From Enterococcus sp. DIV1094 (GTDB taxonomy: Bacteria > Bacillota > Bacilli > Lactobacillales > Enterococcaceae), in NCBI RefSeq assembly GCF_017316305.2, contig NZ_CP147250.1, positions 883,501 to 947,500 of the forward strand: a DNA stretch of 64,000 nt, in the 5' to 3' direction. Both the position numbers and the translations under genes were made by a program. Below the pieces are notes generated by a model. That model saw nothing but the letters and a program-made list of their open reading frames with translations, was not told the DNA's origin and made no database searches. Positions 37,401 to 46,117 of this stretch are shown here, in pieces; within the stretch, counting starts at the first letter, position 1, and each line of letters opens with the position of its first letter.

Positions 37401-38778
37401 GATTTCGATCAGGTGCGATACCTGTGAAAGAAGGCATAGGACGACCCATAAGATCGTTGAAAGTGATTTTTATATCGTCTGGTAACGTCCAGTTGTCACT
37501 CAATTCAGTAACTGCTTGAACGAGGTTCGCTCGGTCGATAGCGGCAGAGCCTCCCGATCTTCGAGCTTGTAAGTAGACGTCCGCCCTGGTGCTCCTTGCA
37601 AACGGCGCTTGGGTATCAATCACCCGATAATTCGTCGTATGTGTTTCCGTCACTGAGGTGGTTTTATTTCTTAATGTGACCACCATGTTTCCTGTTGTAT
37701 CCGGTCGCCAACCTTCTGCGGGGGAAGCGACACTGTATTCATAGTTATCAGGATCATCCGGTAAGCGTGTAAACCATGAACGAATCTCCTCTTCACTCAT
37801 CGTGATAGGTGCTCGTTGCGCTTGAAGCGTTATGTCTCTTCCAATTACTGCAGAGGAGCGACCATCATCAATGGCTAAGGTGCCGATCGTCCCAGTATTG
37901 TAACTAAGATCCATCACGCGCCTTGGTGTCGCAATATGAGTAAATTGTGTCGCAACGCCGGTCGTACCCAAGCCAACATTTGCACGGACAATAACTGGTG
38001 CTGTCGAATTACTCGTCTGAACTCTTCTTACAGTAAAATTGATCGTTGCAGTGAAATTCGTATTGATCGTGACATTCCCTGTGACAGTAATGTCAGAACG
38101 ATTCGAAGAAATACCCGACAAAGTATATGTATTTCTATGGGTCGAATGGTTGCCATAATACATTTGTGTATAAAATTCATCTGGCATGCCGGCTGGGCTG
38201 TCTGTCACGATGGATGAAATCCAACCGTTACTTCCATTCACCCTTTGAACCATTGAATGCGTCGGTACCGTCACAGAAAAAGTGGCGGTTGCATTCACTG
38301 TATTCGCTAAAGTGATGTTTCGATTGATCGCATTTTGCAACACACCCTCCAGATAAGAAATTCTCCCATGATTGGTCAATTGTTCGACATTTGACGGCGT
38401 TAAGTGCAAACGTCCTAAATGGTTTGTCAAAGGATTTTCATCAATCGGTGGTAATTCAGAGACCTCCGCTGACTCCTCTGGTAATTCTTCTGGTACAACA
38501 GGTTCTTCTTCCTCGACACCTGGTGCTTCCTCCACGATTCCTGGGGTTTCAGGGATACTTGGTTCAACTGGTTCTTCTTGTGGTGGTTCTTCTTGGACGA
38601 GCGGTGCTTCTACTTCGGCCTCTGGTTCTGCTTCTGTTATGTAGCTTTCCGGTTGTTCTTCCACCAATTCTGTACTGTCTGCCATTTCATTTTCTATCGC
38701 ATACACTATTGGTGGCATCAGTGCATGCTGGAATAATAGGAATGAAGCCGCAATCACTCGTATGTTTTTTGCTTTCAA
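34408..38778 (-). CDS. Large secreted Ig-like repeat surface protein (paralog 2)
   Basis: This 1456-residue protein has the same plan as paralog 1. A signal peptide (FLLFQHALMPPIVYA) is followed by a Glu/Pro-rich linker, an N-terminal domain (about 125-395, nearly identical in places: RVNGSNGWISSIVTDSPAGM), about eleven modules and the 130-residue C-terminal domain ending YSMRWNFNAQ. It carries extra modules compared with paralog 1 (around residues 400-640), which shows module gain or loss between the genes. The start is TTG after GAGGGGG. No sortase motif or membrane anchor is present, so attachment must use the N- or C-terminal domain or a partner. It is the first of the three tandem genes in transcription order, each with its own terminator. 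Confidence 0.82.
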   Translation of the reverse strand: MKAKNIRVIAASFLLFQHALMPPIVYAIENEMADSTELVEEQPESYITEAEPEAEVEAPLVQEEPPQEEPVEPSIPETPGIVEEAPGVEEEEPVVPEELPEESAEVSELPPIDENPLTNHLGRLHLTPSNVEQLTNHGRISYLEGVLQNAINRNITLANTVNATATFSVTVPTHSMVQRVNGSNGWISSIVTDSPAGMPDEFYTQMYYGNHSTHRNTYTLSGISSNRSDITVTGNVTINTNFTATINFTVRRVQTSNSTAPVIVRANVGLGTTGVATQFTHIATPRRVMDLSYNTGTIGTLAIDDGRSSAVIGRDITLQAQRAPITMSEEEIRSWFTRLPDDPDNYEYSVASPAEGWRPDTTGNMVVTLRNKTTSVTETHTTNYRVIDTQAPFARSTRADVYLQARRSGGSAAIDRANLVQAVTELSDNWTLPDDIKITFNDLMGRPMPSFTGIAPDRNRLHIGRLMFEDEMGNTSEAYRPPGSDGNETIVRYRVVDTQAPTANFSNAVVDLAARRSGDPSRNELMPFLNGNPEDNWSLPANIQLQLVNSDGSTLNLSEITPSTDVQTGYLRLQDAAGNRSSLQEVRFRVFDNEAPTANVRTDVVGLEARREGELSDEELLSFFTGGPWDNWSLPENINVEVLDSANEKLTITNRPPSTTEHSVTIRLTDEAGNTREYSARYRVVDTQAPTATFNEETVDFSTHTSNSFSRDDLLRFLTGDPSDNWSLPPDINIELVDENEDEFNLNDLDFEEHTGYLYLEDEAGNRSSGQEVKFLAGDNEGPTGNVVTTPVDFQARRVNELTREDLLRFFTEDPLDNVTASDQIELSLRNSLGGVVSIVNVAPSDTVYDANVRLQDTRGNRTEYPVNYRVIDTQAPTGAVRAVWTVFQANRRERLSEEDLRRLFSRLEDNWTEPANIRLQTDFNFTIYAPNRPNEFYPANVTATDELGNSRRFTNAMIRVVDTLPPTATFKDEVIDFSSHTSNTFSRTDLLRFFNGTPDDNWTLPQNIKIELEDENGNEFALDDIEFKEYTGYIRLTDEHGNQTDLQEVRFLAGDNEGPTGNVVTTPVDFQARRVNELTRADLLRFFTEDPLDNVTASDQIELSLRNNLGDVVSIVNVAPSTTVYDANVRLQDARGNQTEYPVNYRVIDTQAPTGNARGTWTVFEATRERDFTQAELRSLISNLADNWTELANIQLENHRNLYNLSPSSSNSFHPVDITATDEAGNSRRIANAMVRVVDTTAPTGTLKDPLVFTKGQTAPAPRDFLDGEPTDNWTLTQNIQVTVAYENNGSFADLEVGTYGVTVTLRDQAGNTQTLNSQVTILEDTSEYIDVTIPMNVSFAQSKESQGIVSPTYQIQNNAERPVTVSVTSMVSQANTGRLTEIDLGLKNNLNDQQVMLISSGQNLNNRRELGTIEGRHTSFSFSLFGNVGENFDFGSLDDPLHPIYSMRWNFNAQ

Positions 38779-39311
38779 AACTTCTGTCCCCCTCTCTTAG
38801 TTTCAAAATAAATATTTACATCTTCTGAATACATCGATCTGTGGGATCAAATGGTAAAACTATGTAAAAAGGTAACGCTATGTGCTTGATCGAAAAATCT
38901 CGGTTGATATTTCCTATTAGAGATAAGCGATGTATTCAGGTGAATTATGTTCGTTGGATCGCTACAATTTGATTAGAAAAAGCTTTTAAAAAAACAATGC
39001 AAATGCTATCTAAATGTAACGTTCCTGTTAAAATTATCCACAATTCTCTAATCGTAATAAAATCTTTTTTTACCGTCAGAAAGGTAAAAAAACACTTTCA
39101 ACAATAAATACATCTTGTAATCAACTACTTTCAACCATTGTTTTTACTGAGTTATAACAATATCACACCTTTATAGGCAAGGGACGATTCTCATCAACCG
39201 AAATTTCCTTTGTGTGGGAATTTCTAAAAAAAGTCACCTCCTTAGGAAATTCATGTGAACTTCCCAAGGAGGTGACGATTTATTTTATTCTTTTATTTGA
39301 ACAAACGATAA
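38779..39311. other. Leader and intergenic region of paralog 2
   Basis: About 530 bases without a gene. The half next to the gene resembles the leaders of the other two paralogs (shared CTATGTGCTTGATCGAAAAA, and a TGTGGATAAT block near 39040 on the minus strand). The far end holds the leuS terminator. Confidence 0.5.
39226..39276 (-). terminator. leuS terminator
   Basis: A strong stem (GTCACCTCCTT with AAGGAGGTGAC) followed by seven T on the minus strand, 35 bases after the leuS stop. Confidence 0.92.
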
Positions 39312-41726
39312 TTAATTAGCAACGATATTGACTAATTTATTTGGAACAACGATGACTTTTCTGATCGTTTTTCCTTCAAGTTGTTCTTTGATGTTCTCAT
39401 CAGCCATTGCTGTTTTTTCTAATTCTTCTTTTGATAAGTCACGTGCCACACTAGCTTTTGCGCGAACTTTTCCATTGATTTGGAAGACTACTTCTACTTC
39501 GTCTTCGATCAAAGCAGCTTCATCATAAGTTGGCCATGGGGCATAAGAAAGATCTTGTTCATTGCCTAAGATTGCCCATAGTTCTTCACCGATATGAGGA
39601 GCGATCGGTGCAAGTAATTGCACGAAGCCTTCGATATATTCATACGGTAAAGCATCGACTTTGTATGCTTCATTGACAAAGACCATCAGTTGAGAGATTG
39701 CTGTATTGAAGTGTAGATGTTCGTAATCCTCTGTCACTTTTTTGACTGTTTGATGGTACACTTTATCAAGTTTACCGTCATTAAGTGTCGTGATACGATC
39801 ACGCATTTTATTGTTTTCGTCCACGATCAAACGCCAAACACGGTCTAAGAATTTACGACTGCCTTCTAAGCCGTTTTCACTCCAAGCAATTGACGCATCT
39901 AGTGGCCCCATGAACATTTCGTATAGACGTAACGTATCTGCGCCATAAGCTTCTACAACATCGTCAGGATTGACGACATTGCCACGAGATTTAGACATTT
40001 TTTCGTTGTTTTCTCCAAGGATCATACCTTGATTGAATAATTTTTCAAAAGGCTCTTTCGTTGGTACGACACCGATATCATAAAGGAATTTATGCCAGAA
40101 GCGTGCATACAATAAATGAAGTACAGCATGTTCTGCGCCACCGATATAAATATCAACTGGTAACCAACGTTCTAGTTTTTCATAGTTGGCTAATTCTTTT
40201 TTATTGTGCGGATCGATATAGCGTAGGTAGTACCATGAGCTTCCTGCCCATTGTGGCATCGTATTCGTTTCACGACGACCTTTTTTGCCGGTTTCTGGAT
40301 CAACGACATTGACCCACTCATCAATGTTTGCTAATGGTGATTCCCCTGTACCACTTGGTTGGATGTTGCTTGTTTTTGGCAAGCGTAGTGGCAGCTCTTC
40401 TTCAGGTACAGTCGTTACTGTGCCGTCTTCCCAATGGATGATCGGGATTGGTTCACCCCAATAACGTTGACGAGAGAATAACCAGTCACGCAGGCGATAG
40501 CTGACTTCTTTTTTCCCAACACCTTGTTCTTCCAACCATTGATTCATCGCATCGATTGCTTCTTGTTTGTTCAGTCCGTTCAAGAAGTCAGAATTGATAT
40601 GCGCGCCATCTTCTGTGTAGGCAGCTGTTGAAATATCGCCACCTTCGATGACTGGTAAGATTTCTAGATCAAACGTTTTTGCAAACTCATAATCACGTTC
40701 ATCATGTGCCGGTACTGCCATGATTGCGCCTGTTCCATAAGAAGCTAACACATAGTCAGCGATCCAGATAGGGATTTCTTTGCCATTTACAGGGTTGATC
40801 GCATAAGCACCTGTGAAGACGCCTGTTTTTTCTTTGGCAAGGTCTGTTCGTTTAAGATCTGATTTTTTCGCTGTTTCGGCGATGTAAGCTTCGACTGCTT
40901 CTTTTTGTTCAGGTGTCGTGATCTCACGAACCAAGTCTAGTTCTGGCGCAAGTACCGAGTAAGTTGCCCCGAATAACGTATCCGGACGTGTCGTAAAGAC
41001 TGTATACTCTTTGTCTGTTCCAGCCACTTTGAACGTCACGTTCGCTCCCACTGAACGACCGATCCAGTTGCGTTGCATTTCTTTGATGCTTTCAGGCCAA
41101 TCAACAGATTCTAGATCATCGATCAAACGATCCGCATAAGCGGTGATTTTCAGCATCCATTGACGCATTGGTTTGCGGATGACATCATAGCCTCCACGTT
41201 CACTTTTACCGTCGATCACTTCTTCGTTTGAGATCACTGTACCTAGTTCAGGTACCCAGTTCACGGCTACTTCCGCTTCATAGGCTAACCCTTTTTCGTA
41301 TAATTTAGTAAAGATCCATTGTGTCCACTTGTAGTATTCTGGATCTGTCGTATTTACTTCACGGTTCCAATCGTAGCTAAAACCAAGTGAATTGATTTGG
41401 CGACGGAACGTTTCGATATTTTTTTGCGTAAATTCTGCTGGGTCATTTCCTGTATCTAACGCATACTGTTCTGCGGGTAGACCAAATGCATCCCACCCCA
41501 TTGGATGTAGTACGTTGAAGCCTTGGCTACGTTTGAAACGAGCAAGGATATCTGTCGCGGTATACCCTTCTGGATGTCCGACATGCAGTCCTTGTCCTGA
41601 TGGATACGGGAACATATCCAGCGCATAGAATTTTGGTTTATCCGGTTCATCATGCGTATTGAAAGTATTGTTTTTTGCCCAATATTTTTGCCATTTCTTT
41701 TCGATTTCCTTGTGATTATAGCTCAT
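39312..41726 (-). CDS. leuS: Leucyl-tRNA synthetase
   Basis: This 804-residue class I synthetase charges tRNA-Leu. The HIGH motif appears as HVGH within [19 protein letters not shown] and the KMSKS motif as [10 protein letters not shown]. The editing domain ([12 protein letters not shown], near residue 245) and the zinc-region-like [15 protein letters not shown] insert are present. Length is typical. I use the ATG at 41726 ([16 protein letters not shown]), which follows AGGAGG at six bases; the longer reading to 41786 would run into the leader. Transcription is controlled by the T-box upstream. Confidence 0.98.
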   Translation of the reverse strand: MSYNHKEIEKKWQKYWAKNNTFNTHDEPDKPKFYALDMFPYPSGQGLHVGHPEGYTATDILARFKRSQGFNVLHPMGWDAFGLPAEQYALDTGNDPAEFTQKNIETFRRQINSLGFSYDWNREVNTTDPEYYKWTQWIFTKLYEKGLAYEAEVAVNWVPELGTVISNEEVIDGKSERGGYDVIRKPMRQWMLKITAYADRLIDDLESVDWPESIKEMQRNWIGRSVGANVTFKVAGTDKEYTVFTTRPDTLFGATYSVLAPELDLVREITTPEQKEAVEAYIAETAKKSDLKRTDLAKEKTGVFTGAYAINPVNGKEIPIWIADYVLASYGTGAIMAVPAHDERDYEFAKTFDLEILPVIEGGDISTAAYTEDGAHINSDFLNGLNKQEAIDAMNQWLEEQGVGKKEVSYRLRDWLFSRQRYWGEPIPIIHWEDGTVTTVPEEELPLRLPKTSNIQPSGTGESPLANIDEWVNVVDPETGKKGRRETNTMPQWAGSSWYYLRYIDPHNKKELANYEKLERWLPVDIYIGGAEHAVLHLLYARFWHKFLYDIGVVPTKEPFEKLFNQGMILGENNEKMSKSRGNVVNPDDVVEAYGADTLRLYEMFMGPLDASIAWSENGLEGSRKFLDRVWRLIVDENNKMRDRITTLNDGKLDKVYHQTVKKVTEDYEHLHFNTAISQLMVFVNEAYKVDALPYEYIEGFVQLLAPIAPHIGEELWAILGNEQDLSYAPWPTYDEAALIEDEVEVVFQINGKVRAKASVARDLSKEELEKTAMADENIKEQLEGKTIRKVIVVPNKLVNIVAN

Positions 41727-41784
41727 CTTGAACCTCCTGTTTTGATGTAGTGACCTATCCTGTAGTCCCTGCCCACGAAAAAAC

Positions 41785-42040
41785 AAAAAAATCCTATAAA
41801 AAGATTGCTCTTTTTATAGGACGTAATCTACGTGGTACCACCTAATTTTGCCTTGCTAAACAAGACCTTGAACGTTGTAACGGTCGTCACCGCCTCTGCT
41901 TACTGGAAGAAATCGTTCAGCAGGTGCAACTCAAAGGCGAGTTCAAAAGCGTCCGTACACATTTTCACCAACCATGTGCTCTCTATAACTTTCGACTTTT
42001 TACTACTTCCTTTTCAAACGTTGAACAACTAAATTTTTAG
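41785..42040 (-). promoter_or_regulatory. T-box leader of leuS (leucine)
   Basis: The minus strand carries the conserved T-box sequence GGTGGTACCACG (41831-41842 region), followed by a terminator with stem TCCTATAAAAAGA/TCTTTTTATAGGA and a T-run. The UGGU in the antiterminator bulge fits a tRNA ending in A-CCA. In stem I the likely specifier is CTC (41939-41941, within GAACTCGCC), a leucine codon. Uncharged tRNA-Leu would permit read-through into leuS. Confidence 0.93.
41791..41822 (-). terminator. Regulated terminator of the leuS T-box
   Basis: A perfect 13-bp stem with a four-base loop followed by T7 on the minus strand, 65 bases before the leuS start codon. It competes with the antiterminator that contains the T-box sequence. 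Confidence 0.9.
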
Positions 42041-42047
42041 TAGCTTC

Positions 42048-42076
42048 ATAGTAACAAATATTAGCGAATCCTTCAA
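42048..42076 (-). promoter_or_regulatory. leuS promoter
   Basis: On the minus strand TTGAAG (-35, 42071-42076) and TACTAT (-10, 42048-42053) are separated by 17 bases, just upstream of the T-box leader. The -35 box lies inside a hairpin (TTCAACT/AGTTGAA) that follows the muramidase gene. Confidence 0.65.
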
Positions 42077-42097
42077 CTATTATTTCAGTTGAAGCGA

Positions 42098-43360
42098 TTA
42101 TTTTGCAACGATCAAGCTTTGACCTGGGTAGATGAAGTTATTTTGGATGTTATTCCATTCGATCAATTGTGCCATTGTAATACCATGGCTATCTGCCACG
42201 CCCCAAACGGATTCTCCAGCTTTCACCGTATAACGTTTGCCCTCATTAGAAGTAGGCGCTACTGTTGTATTGCCTTTTTTCACGATCACTTTTTGACCTG
42301 GATAAATGAAATTGTTTTTGATGTTGTTCCATTCGATCAATTGATCCATCGTGATTCCATGTTTATTGGCTACACCCCACACAGATTCACCGGCTTTAAC
42401 TGTATAGATCGTATCACCAGACGTTGATGTGTTTGTCGTTGCTGACGTATTTGGTGTACTTGGTGTTGGTGTTGGTGTCGCTGTCGGTGTTGTCGTCGGC
42501 GTAGCCGCTGGTGTCGCTGTACTGCCACCTTTTACGATCAGTTTTTGACCTGGATAGATAAAGTTGTTTTTGATATTGTTCCATTCGATCAATTGGTTCA
42601 TCGAAATACCGTTTTTATTGGCTACACTCCACACAGATTCTCCAGCTTTGACCGTATAAGTCCCTGAGCCTTGGCTTGCTGTATTTGATGTAGTTGTGTT
42701 GTTAGCAGGTGTTGAAGTTGCCGTATTCGTTGAAGCAGTACTTGAAGAACCGCCATTTGAAACGACTAACTGCTGACCTGGATAAATAAAGTTATTCTTG
42801 ATGTTGTTCCATTGGATCAACTGTGCCATTGAGATACCATGTGCATGGGAAACGCCCCAGACAGAATCCCCTGCTTTGACCGTATATCTTGCACCAGAAG
42901 CTGGAGTACCTGTACTTGGTGTTGACGGCGTTGACGGTGTTGTACTTGGTGTCGAAGGTGTGCTTACAGAAGCCCCACCATTTGAAACGATCAAGCTTTG
43001 ACCTGGATAAACAAAATTATTCTTGATATTGTTCCATTGGATCAATTGCGCCATTGAGATACCATGCGCATTTGAAATGCCCCAAACAGAGTCGCCTGCT
43101 TTGACTGTATAACGTGTACCAGATGAATTGTTAGTTGTCGTTCCAGCAGAACTACTACCTGCTGAAGTCGTATTGTTTCCTGAATTTGTTGTTGAAGATC
43201 CGCCAGCTGTTCCGCCTTTGATCGTCAATTTTTGTCCTAGATAAATAAAATTATTTTGGATATTATTCCATTCGATCAATTGTGCCATTGAGATACCGTG
43301 TGCATTTGAGATGCCCCAAACTGAATCACCAGATTTAACTGTGTACGTTGTTGAACCAGT
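42098..43360 (-). repeat. Six tandem LysM-encoding repeats
   Basis: The 3' two thirds of the muramidase gene encode six modules whose DNA is also similar, for example repeated copies of AAAGCTGGCGAATCTGTGTG-like and AATAACATCAAAAATAACTT-like stretches. Copies 2 and 3 are closest to each other, as are 4-6, so the array may change length by recombination. Confidence 0.85.
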
Positions 43361-44134
43361 ACTTGTACTTCCACCAGTATTTCCTGTGTTCGTACTTCCT
43401 GTGTTCGTACTTCCTGTATTCCCTGTATTGATCGTATTGCCGCCGCCAGTAGTTGCTCCACCGCCTGCGTTTCCAGTTGCTGGTGTATCATATTTCGTCA
43501 AACCATACGTCATGATCAAATTGTTTAATTTTGTCGCATAGCTTGGGTCCGTCGCATAACGCCCTGTTAAGTAGGCAGTTGCATCCGTATAAGAACGTGT
43601 ATTGCTCTTCCAAGCGCCCGCATAGTAGTAGCCATTACCAAATGAAGTATTTCTAAGTACATAGGCATTGTCACTAAAAGACTCTGCGAAAGAAGGATAA
43701 CGACGGAATGGTTCTTTTTTCGTCACCCATTGGTTATTCAAGAATTCAAGCGTATCCATATAAACAGTTTGTCCTTGGTAGCTTCCTTTGATCCCAAATA
43801 AATTATGATACGGCGCACGTGATAATGTACTGCCTCCCCAACCACTTTCAACGACTGCTTGTGCGATCATCACTGAAGCGTATAGATCATTCGCATTAGC
43901 GATGGGTTGTGCAAATGTGGCAATTTCTGTGATAAATGCTGCGGTATTGATACGTGAATTCATTTGAATTGGCGTTTCATCAGCGTTTACAGCTACTGAT
44001 TGTAGTACTGGTGCTACTGCTGAACAGCCAACCATTGCGGTTCCGACGATTGCCGCACTTCGCTTCACTTTACGGTAACGCTTTGCTTGTTCCAGACGTC
44101 TGCGTTCTTTTCGTCCTACTAATTCCTTTTGCAT
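42098..44134 (-). CDS. Peptidoglycan hydrolase: GH73 glucosaminidase/muramidase-2-like with six LysM repeats
   Basis: This 678-residue secreted autolysin has a long basic signal region (1-51, ending near VAVNA-DET). A GH73-type catalytic domain follows (about 62-215) with the likely catalytic Glu 96 in [15 protein letters not shown], and with HNLFGIKG and [17 protein letters not shown]. Six LysM modules ([20 protein letters not shown] type, each about 46 residues) are separated by Ser/Thr/Asn/Pro-rich linkers. Layout and length match E. hirae muramidase-2. It cleaves septal and peripheral glycan chains and binds the wall through LysM. GGAGG precedes the ATG by seven bases, and a TATAAT lies at 44160-44165. 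A WalR-like box is upstream. Confidence 0.93.
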   Translation of the reverse strand: MQKELVGRKERRRLEQAKRYRKVKRSAAIVGTAMVGCSAVAPVLQSVAVNADETPIQMNSRINTAAFITEIATFAQPIANANDLYASVMIAQAVVESGWGGSTLSRAPYHNLFGIKGSYQGQTVYMDTLEFLNNQWVTKKEPFRRYPSFAESFSDNAYVLRNTSFGNGYYYAGAWKSNTRSYTDATAYLTGRYATDPSYATKLNNLIMTYGLTKYDTPATGNAGGGATTGGGNTINTGNTGSTNTGSTNTGNTGGSTSTGSTTYTVKSGDSVWGISNAHGISMAQLIEWNNIQNNFIYLGQKLTIKGGTAGGSSTTNSGNNTTSAGSSSAGTTTNNSSGTRYTVKAGDSVWGISNAHGISMAQLIQWNNIKNNFVYPGQSLIVSNGGASVSTPSTPSTTPSTPSTPSTGTPASGARYTVKAGDSVWGVSHAHGISMAQLIQWNNIKNNFIYPGQQLVVSNGGSSSTASTNTATSTPANNTTTSNTASQGSGTYTVKAGESVWSVANKNGISMNQLIEWNNIKNNFIYPGQKLIVKGGSTATPAATPTTTPTATPTPTPSTPNTSATTNTSTSGDTIYTVKAGESVWGVANKHGITMDQLIEWNNIKNNFIYPGQKVIVKKGNTTVAPTSNEGKRYTVKAGESVWGVADSHGITMAQLIEWNNIQNNFIYPGQSLIVAK

Positions 44135-44233
44135 ATACTATCCTCCGTATTTAATTACTATTATATATTCTTAACAATAATTATAACTTCTCTTAAAATT
44201 TATTAAAAGTTATTTAAGACTATTACGATGTTT

Positions 44234-44250
44234 TGTAATCTATATGTAAT
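44234..44250 (+). promoter_or_regulatory. Candidate WalR binding site
   Basis: TGTAAT-CTATA-TGTAAT fits the WalR consensus TGTWAH-N5-TGTWAH exactly. WalRK controls cell-wall hydrolases in Firmicutes, and the site lies 100 bases upstream of the muramidase start, in the reverse orientation to that gene. Confidence 0.5.
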
Positions 44251-44443
44251 CTTTCGTAATTTTCCAGTTTTGCGCATTTGTTAACCCTTTATTTAAACGA
44301 TATGAAGTTATTAAATTATATACGTCAATCTATTTTTAAAATTAAATATGTCAGTTATATTACTTTAGAGTTGCCATTACATTACAAATCGCATAACAAA
44401 TCATTTTTCTTCTTCGATCTAAGATCAAAGGAATAGAAAACTC

Positions 44444-44474
44444 TTGTTTTTCCTTCTTAAATAAATGCTATAAT
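44444..44474 (+). promoter_or_regulatory. Promoter of PAP2-ytqA-ytqB operon
   Basis: An extended -10 (TGC-TATAAT, 44466-44474) lies 24 bases before the PAP2 start codon. The best -35 (TTGTTT, 44444-44449) is at a long 19-base spacing, so the extended -10 probably carries most of the recognition. Confidence 0.6.
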
Positions 44475-44498
44475 AATGGAGCATGAAGGAGGAATAAA

Positions 44499-45155
44499 AT
44501 GAAATATAAAAAAGCCTTCCAAGTTTCAGCCGCAAGCTTTTTCTTGCTTTTTTTAGCTTTGAGTCTGCTTGTCTTATTTCGCGTTGAACTATTATCTGAT
44601 TTTGATCAGACGTTGACCCATTGGATACGTATCCCTTATCCTGACTGGAATCCATTTCAGCGCTTTATCACGACATTTGGAAATGCCACAACGGTGATTT
44701 TAGTATTCGCTTTAGTTGCCTTTTGGCTATGGTTCAAGAAAAAAAGAAAAGAACTCTATTGGTTCGTCTTCAATTTTGTACTGGTTGCCGGGATCTTCAA
44801 CCCACTGATCAAACTATTGGTGATGCGTGAGCGCCCAAGTTTGCAACATTTAGTTGTCGAAACGACCTACAGTTACCCAAGTGGACATGCCGCCACAAGT
44901 ATGATCTTATATGGCACCTTGATTTTTTTGATGCCTTCGTTGATCAAGACGAAAGAATGGGTGTGGATGATCCAAGTATTATTAGGTGTACTGATTGTAA
45001 GCATTGGCGCTAGTCGTGTGTATCTAGGGGTCCATTATCCGAGTGACATCCTTGGTGGGTATAGCTTGAGCCTTTTCTGGATATGCTTGTCTTATCCTTG
45101 GTATGTCCAACAACGTTTACCATTCATACATTCAAACAGAAAGAGGGGTTCCTAA
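44499..45155 (+). CDS. PAP2-family lipid phosphatase
   Basis: This 218-residue membrane protein has about six transmembrane helices and the three PAP2 signature parts: KLLVMRERP (motif 1), YPSGHAATS (motif 2) and SRVYLGVHYPSD (motif 3), which hold the catalytic histidines and arginine. Likely substrates are undecaprenyl pyrophosphate or phosphatidylglycerophosphate, hydrolysed on the outer face of the membrane. GGAGG precedes the ATG by six bases. It is the first gene of a three-gene forward operon and its stop shares two bases with the next start (TAATG). Confidence 0.92.
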   Translation: MKYKKAFQVSAASFFLLFLALSLLVLFRVELLSDFDQTLTHWIRIPYPDWNPFQRFITTFGNATTVILVFALVAFWLWFKKKRKELYWFVFNFVLVAGIFNPLIKLLVMRERPSLQHLVVETTYSYPSGHAATSMILYGTLIFLMPSLIKTKEWVWMIQVLLGVLIVSIGASRVYLGVHYPSDILGGYSLSLFWICLSYPWYVQQRLPFIHSNRKRGS

Positions 45156-46117
45156 TGGATTTTCCTTATGCAGGAGGAAATAAACGATACCATTCGTGGA
45201 ATTATGCGTTACGTCATGAATTTGGTGGGAAAATTTTTAAAGTACCGATCGACGGTGGTTTTGATTGCCCCAATCGTGACGGTACAGTGGCTCATGGCGG
45301 ATGTACGTTTTGTAGTGTTTCGGGATCTGGCGATATGATCGTTGCCCCAGAAGATCCCTTGCCTATCCAATTTCAAAAAGAAATCGATATGATGCACAAA
45401 AAATGGCCACAAGTGGACCAATACATCGTTTACTTTCAAAATTTCACGAACACACATGCACCTGTTGAAGTCATTCGTGAACGCTTTGAACAAGTCATCA
45501 ACTTGCCTGGTGTCGTTGGTCTATCGATTGGTACCCGACCAGATTGCTTGCCTGATGAAGTCGTGGATTACTTAGCTGAATTGAATCAACGTTTATACTT
45601 ATGGGTAGAACTAGGGTTACAAACCACTTATGAAGAAACCTCCGTCTTGATCAATCGGGCACATGATTATCAAACGTACCTAGACGGTGTAGCGAAACTA
45701 CGGAAACACAACATACGCGTATGTACGCATTTGATCAACGGTTTACCGGGAGAATCATTGGATATGATGCGGGAAAATGTCCGACGAACGATCTTAGATT
45801 CTGATATCCAAGGCATCAAACTACACTTGATGCACTTGATGCGTAAAACAAAAATGTTACGCGACTATCATGAGGGAAGACTGCAATTGATGAGTCGAGC
45901 CGATTATGTATCGGTCATTTGTGACCAGCTCGAAATGATTCCTCAAGAGATCATCATTCACCGTTTGACTGGTGATGCTCCGTGGGATTCGTTGGTCGGT
46001 CCAATGTGGAGTTTGAAGAAGTGGGAAGTCTTGAATGCGATCGATGAAGAAATGATTCGGCGCAATAGTTACCAAGGGAAATATGATATTCGAAAAGGAG
46101 TCAAAAGCGGATGTTGA
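45155..46117 (+). CDS. mnmL: Radical SAM protein, TIGR01212 family (YtqA/MnmL)
   Basis: This 320-residue enzyme has a radical SAM cluster motif with unusual spacing, Cys 38, 50 and 53 in FDCPNRDGTVAHGGCTFC, and the GTRPDCLPDEVVDYL and HLINGLPGES segments of the YtqA family. I use the ATG at 45155, which overlaps the PAP2 stop and follows AGAGGGG. Work on Gram-positive tRNA modification links YtqA (MnmL) with YtqB (MnmM) in making mnm5s2U at wobble uridine 34. The adjacent gene here is YtqB, which supports the same role. I recall this assignment but have not checked it. Confidence 0.85.
   Translation: MDFPYAGGNKRYHSWNYALRHEFGGKIFKVPIDGGFDCPNRDGTVAHGGCTFCSVSGSGDMIVAPEDPLPIQFQKEIDMMHKKWPQVDQYIVYFQNFTNTHAPVEVIRERFEQVINLPGVVGLSIGTRPDCLPDEVVDYLAELNQRLYLWVELGLQTTYEETSVLINRAHDYQTYLDGVAKLRKHNIRVCTHLINGLPGESLDMMRENVRRTILDSDIQGIKLHLMHLMRKTKMLRDYHEGRLQLMSRADYVSVICDQLEMIPQEIIIHRLTGDAPWDSLVGPMWSLKKWEVLNAIDEEMIRRNSYQGKYDIRKGVKSGC

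Larger units (their letters stand above)
44135..44498. other. Divergent intergenic region between muramidase and PAP2 genes
   Basis: These 364 bases hold the promoters of both divergent genes: a minus-strand TATAAT (44160-44165) and a plus-strand extended -10 (44466-44474). A WalR-like direct repeat lies at 44234-44250. The rest is AT-rich without recognised elements. Confidence 0.6.

Noticed and set aside
34408..38778. LPXTG or WxL anchoring of the repeat proteins
   Set aside because: The C-termini end in NFNAQ with no LPXTG, hydrophobic span or basic tail, and no LxWxL motif pair is visible.
42798..43541. Plus-strand hydrophobic frames with Pro/Val repeats
   Set aside because: They are antisense shadows of the Ser/Thr-rich linkers and LysM repeats of the muramidase.
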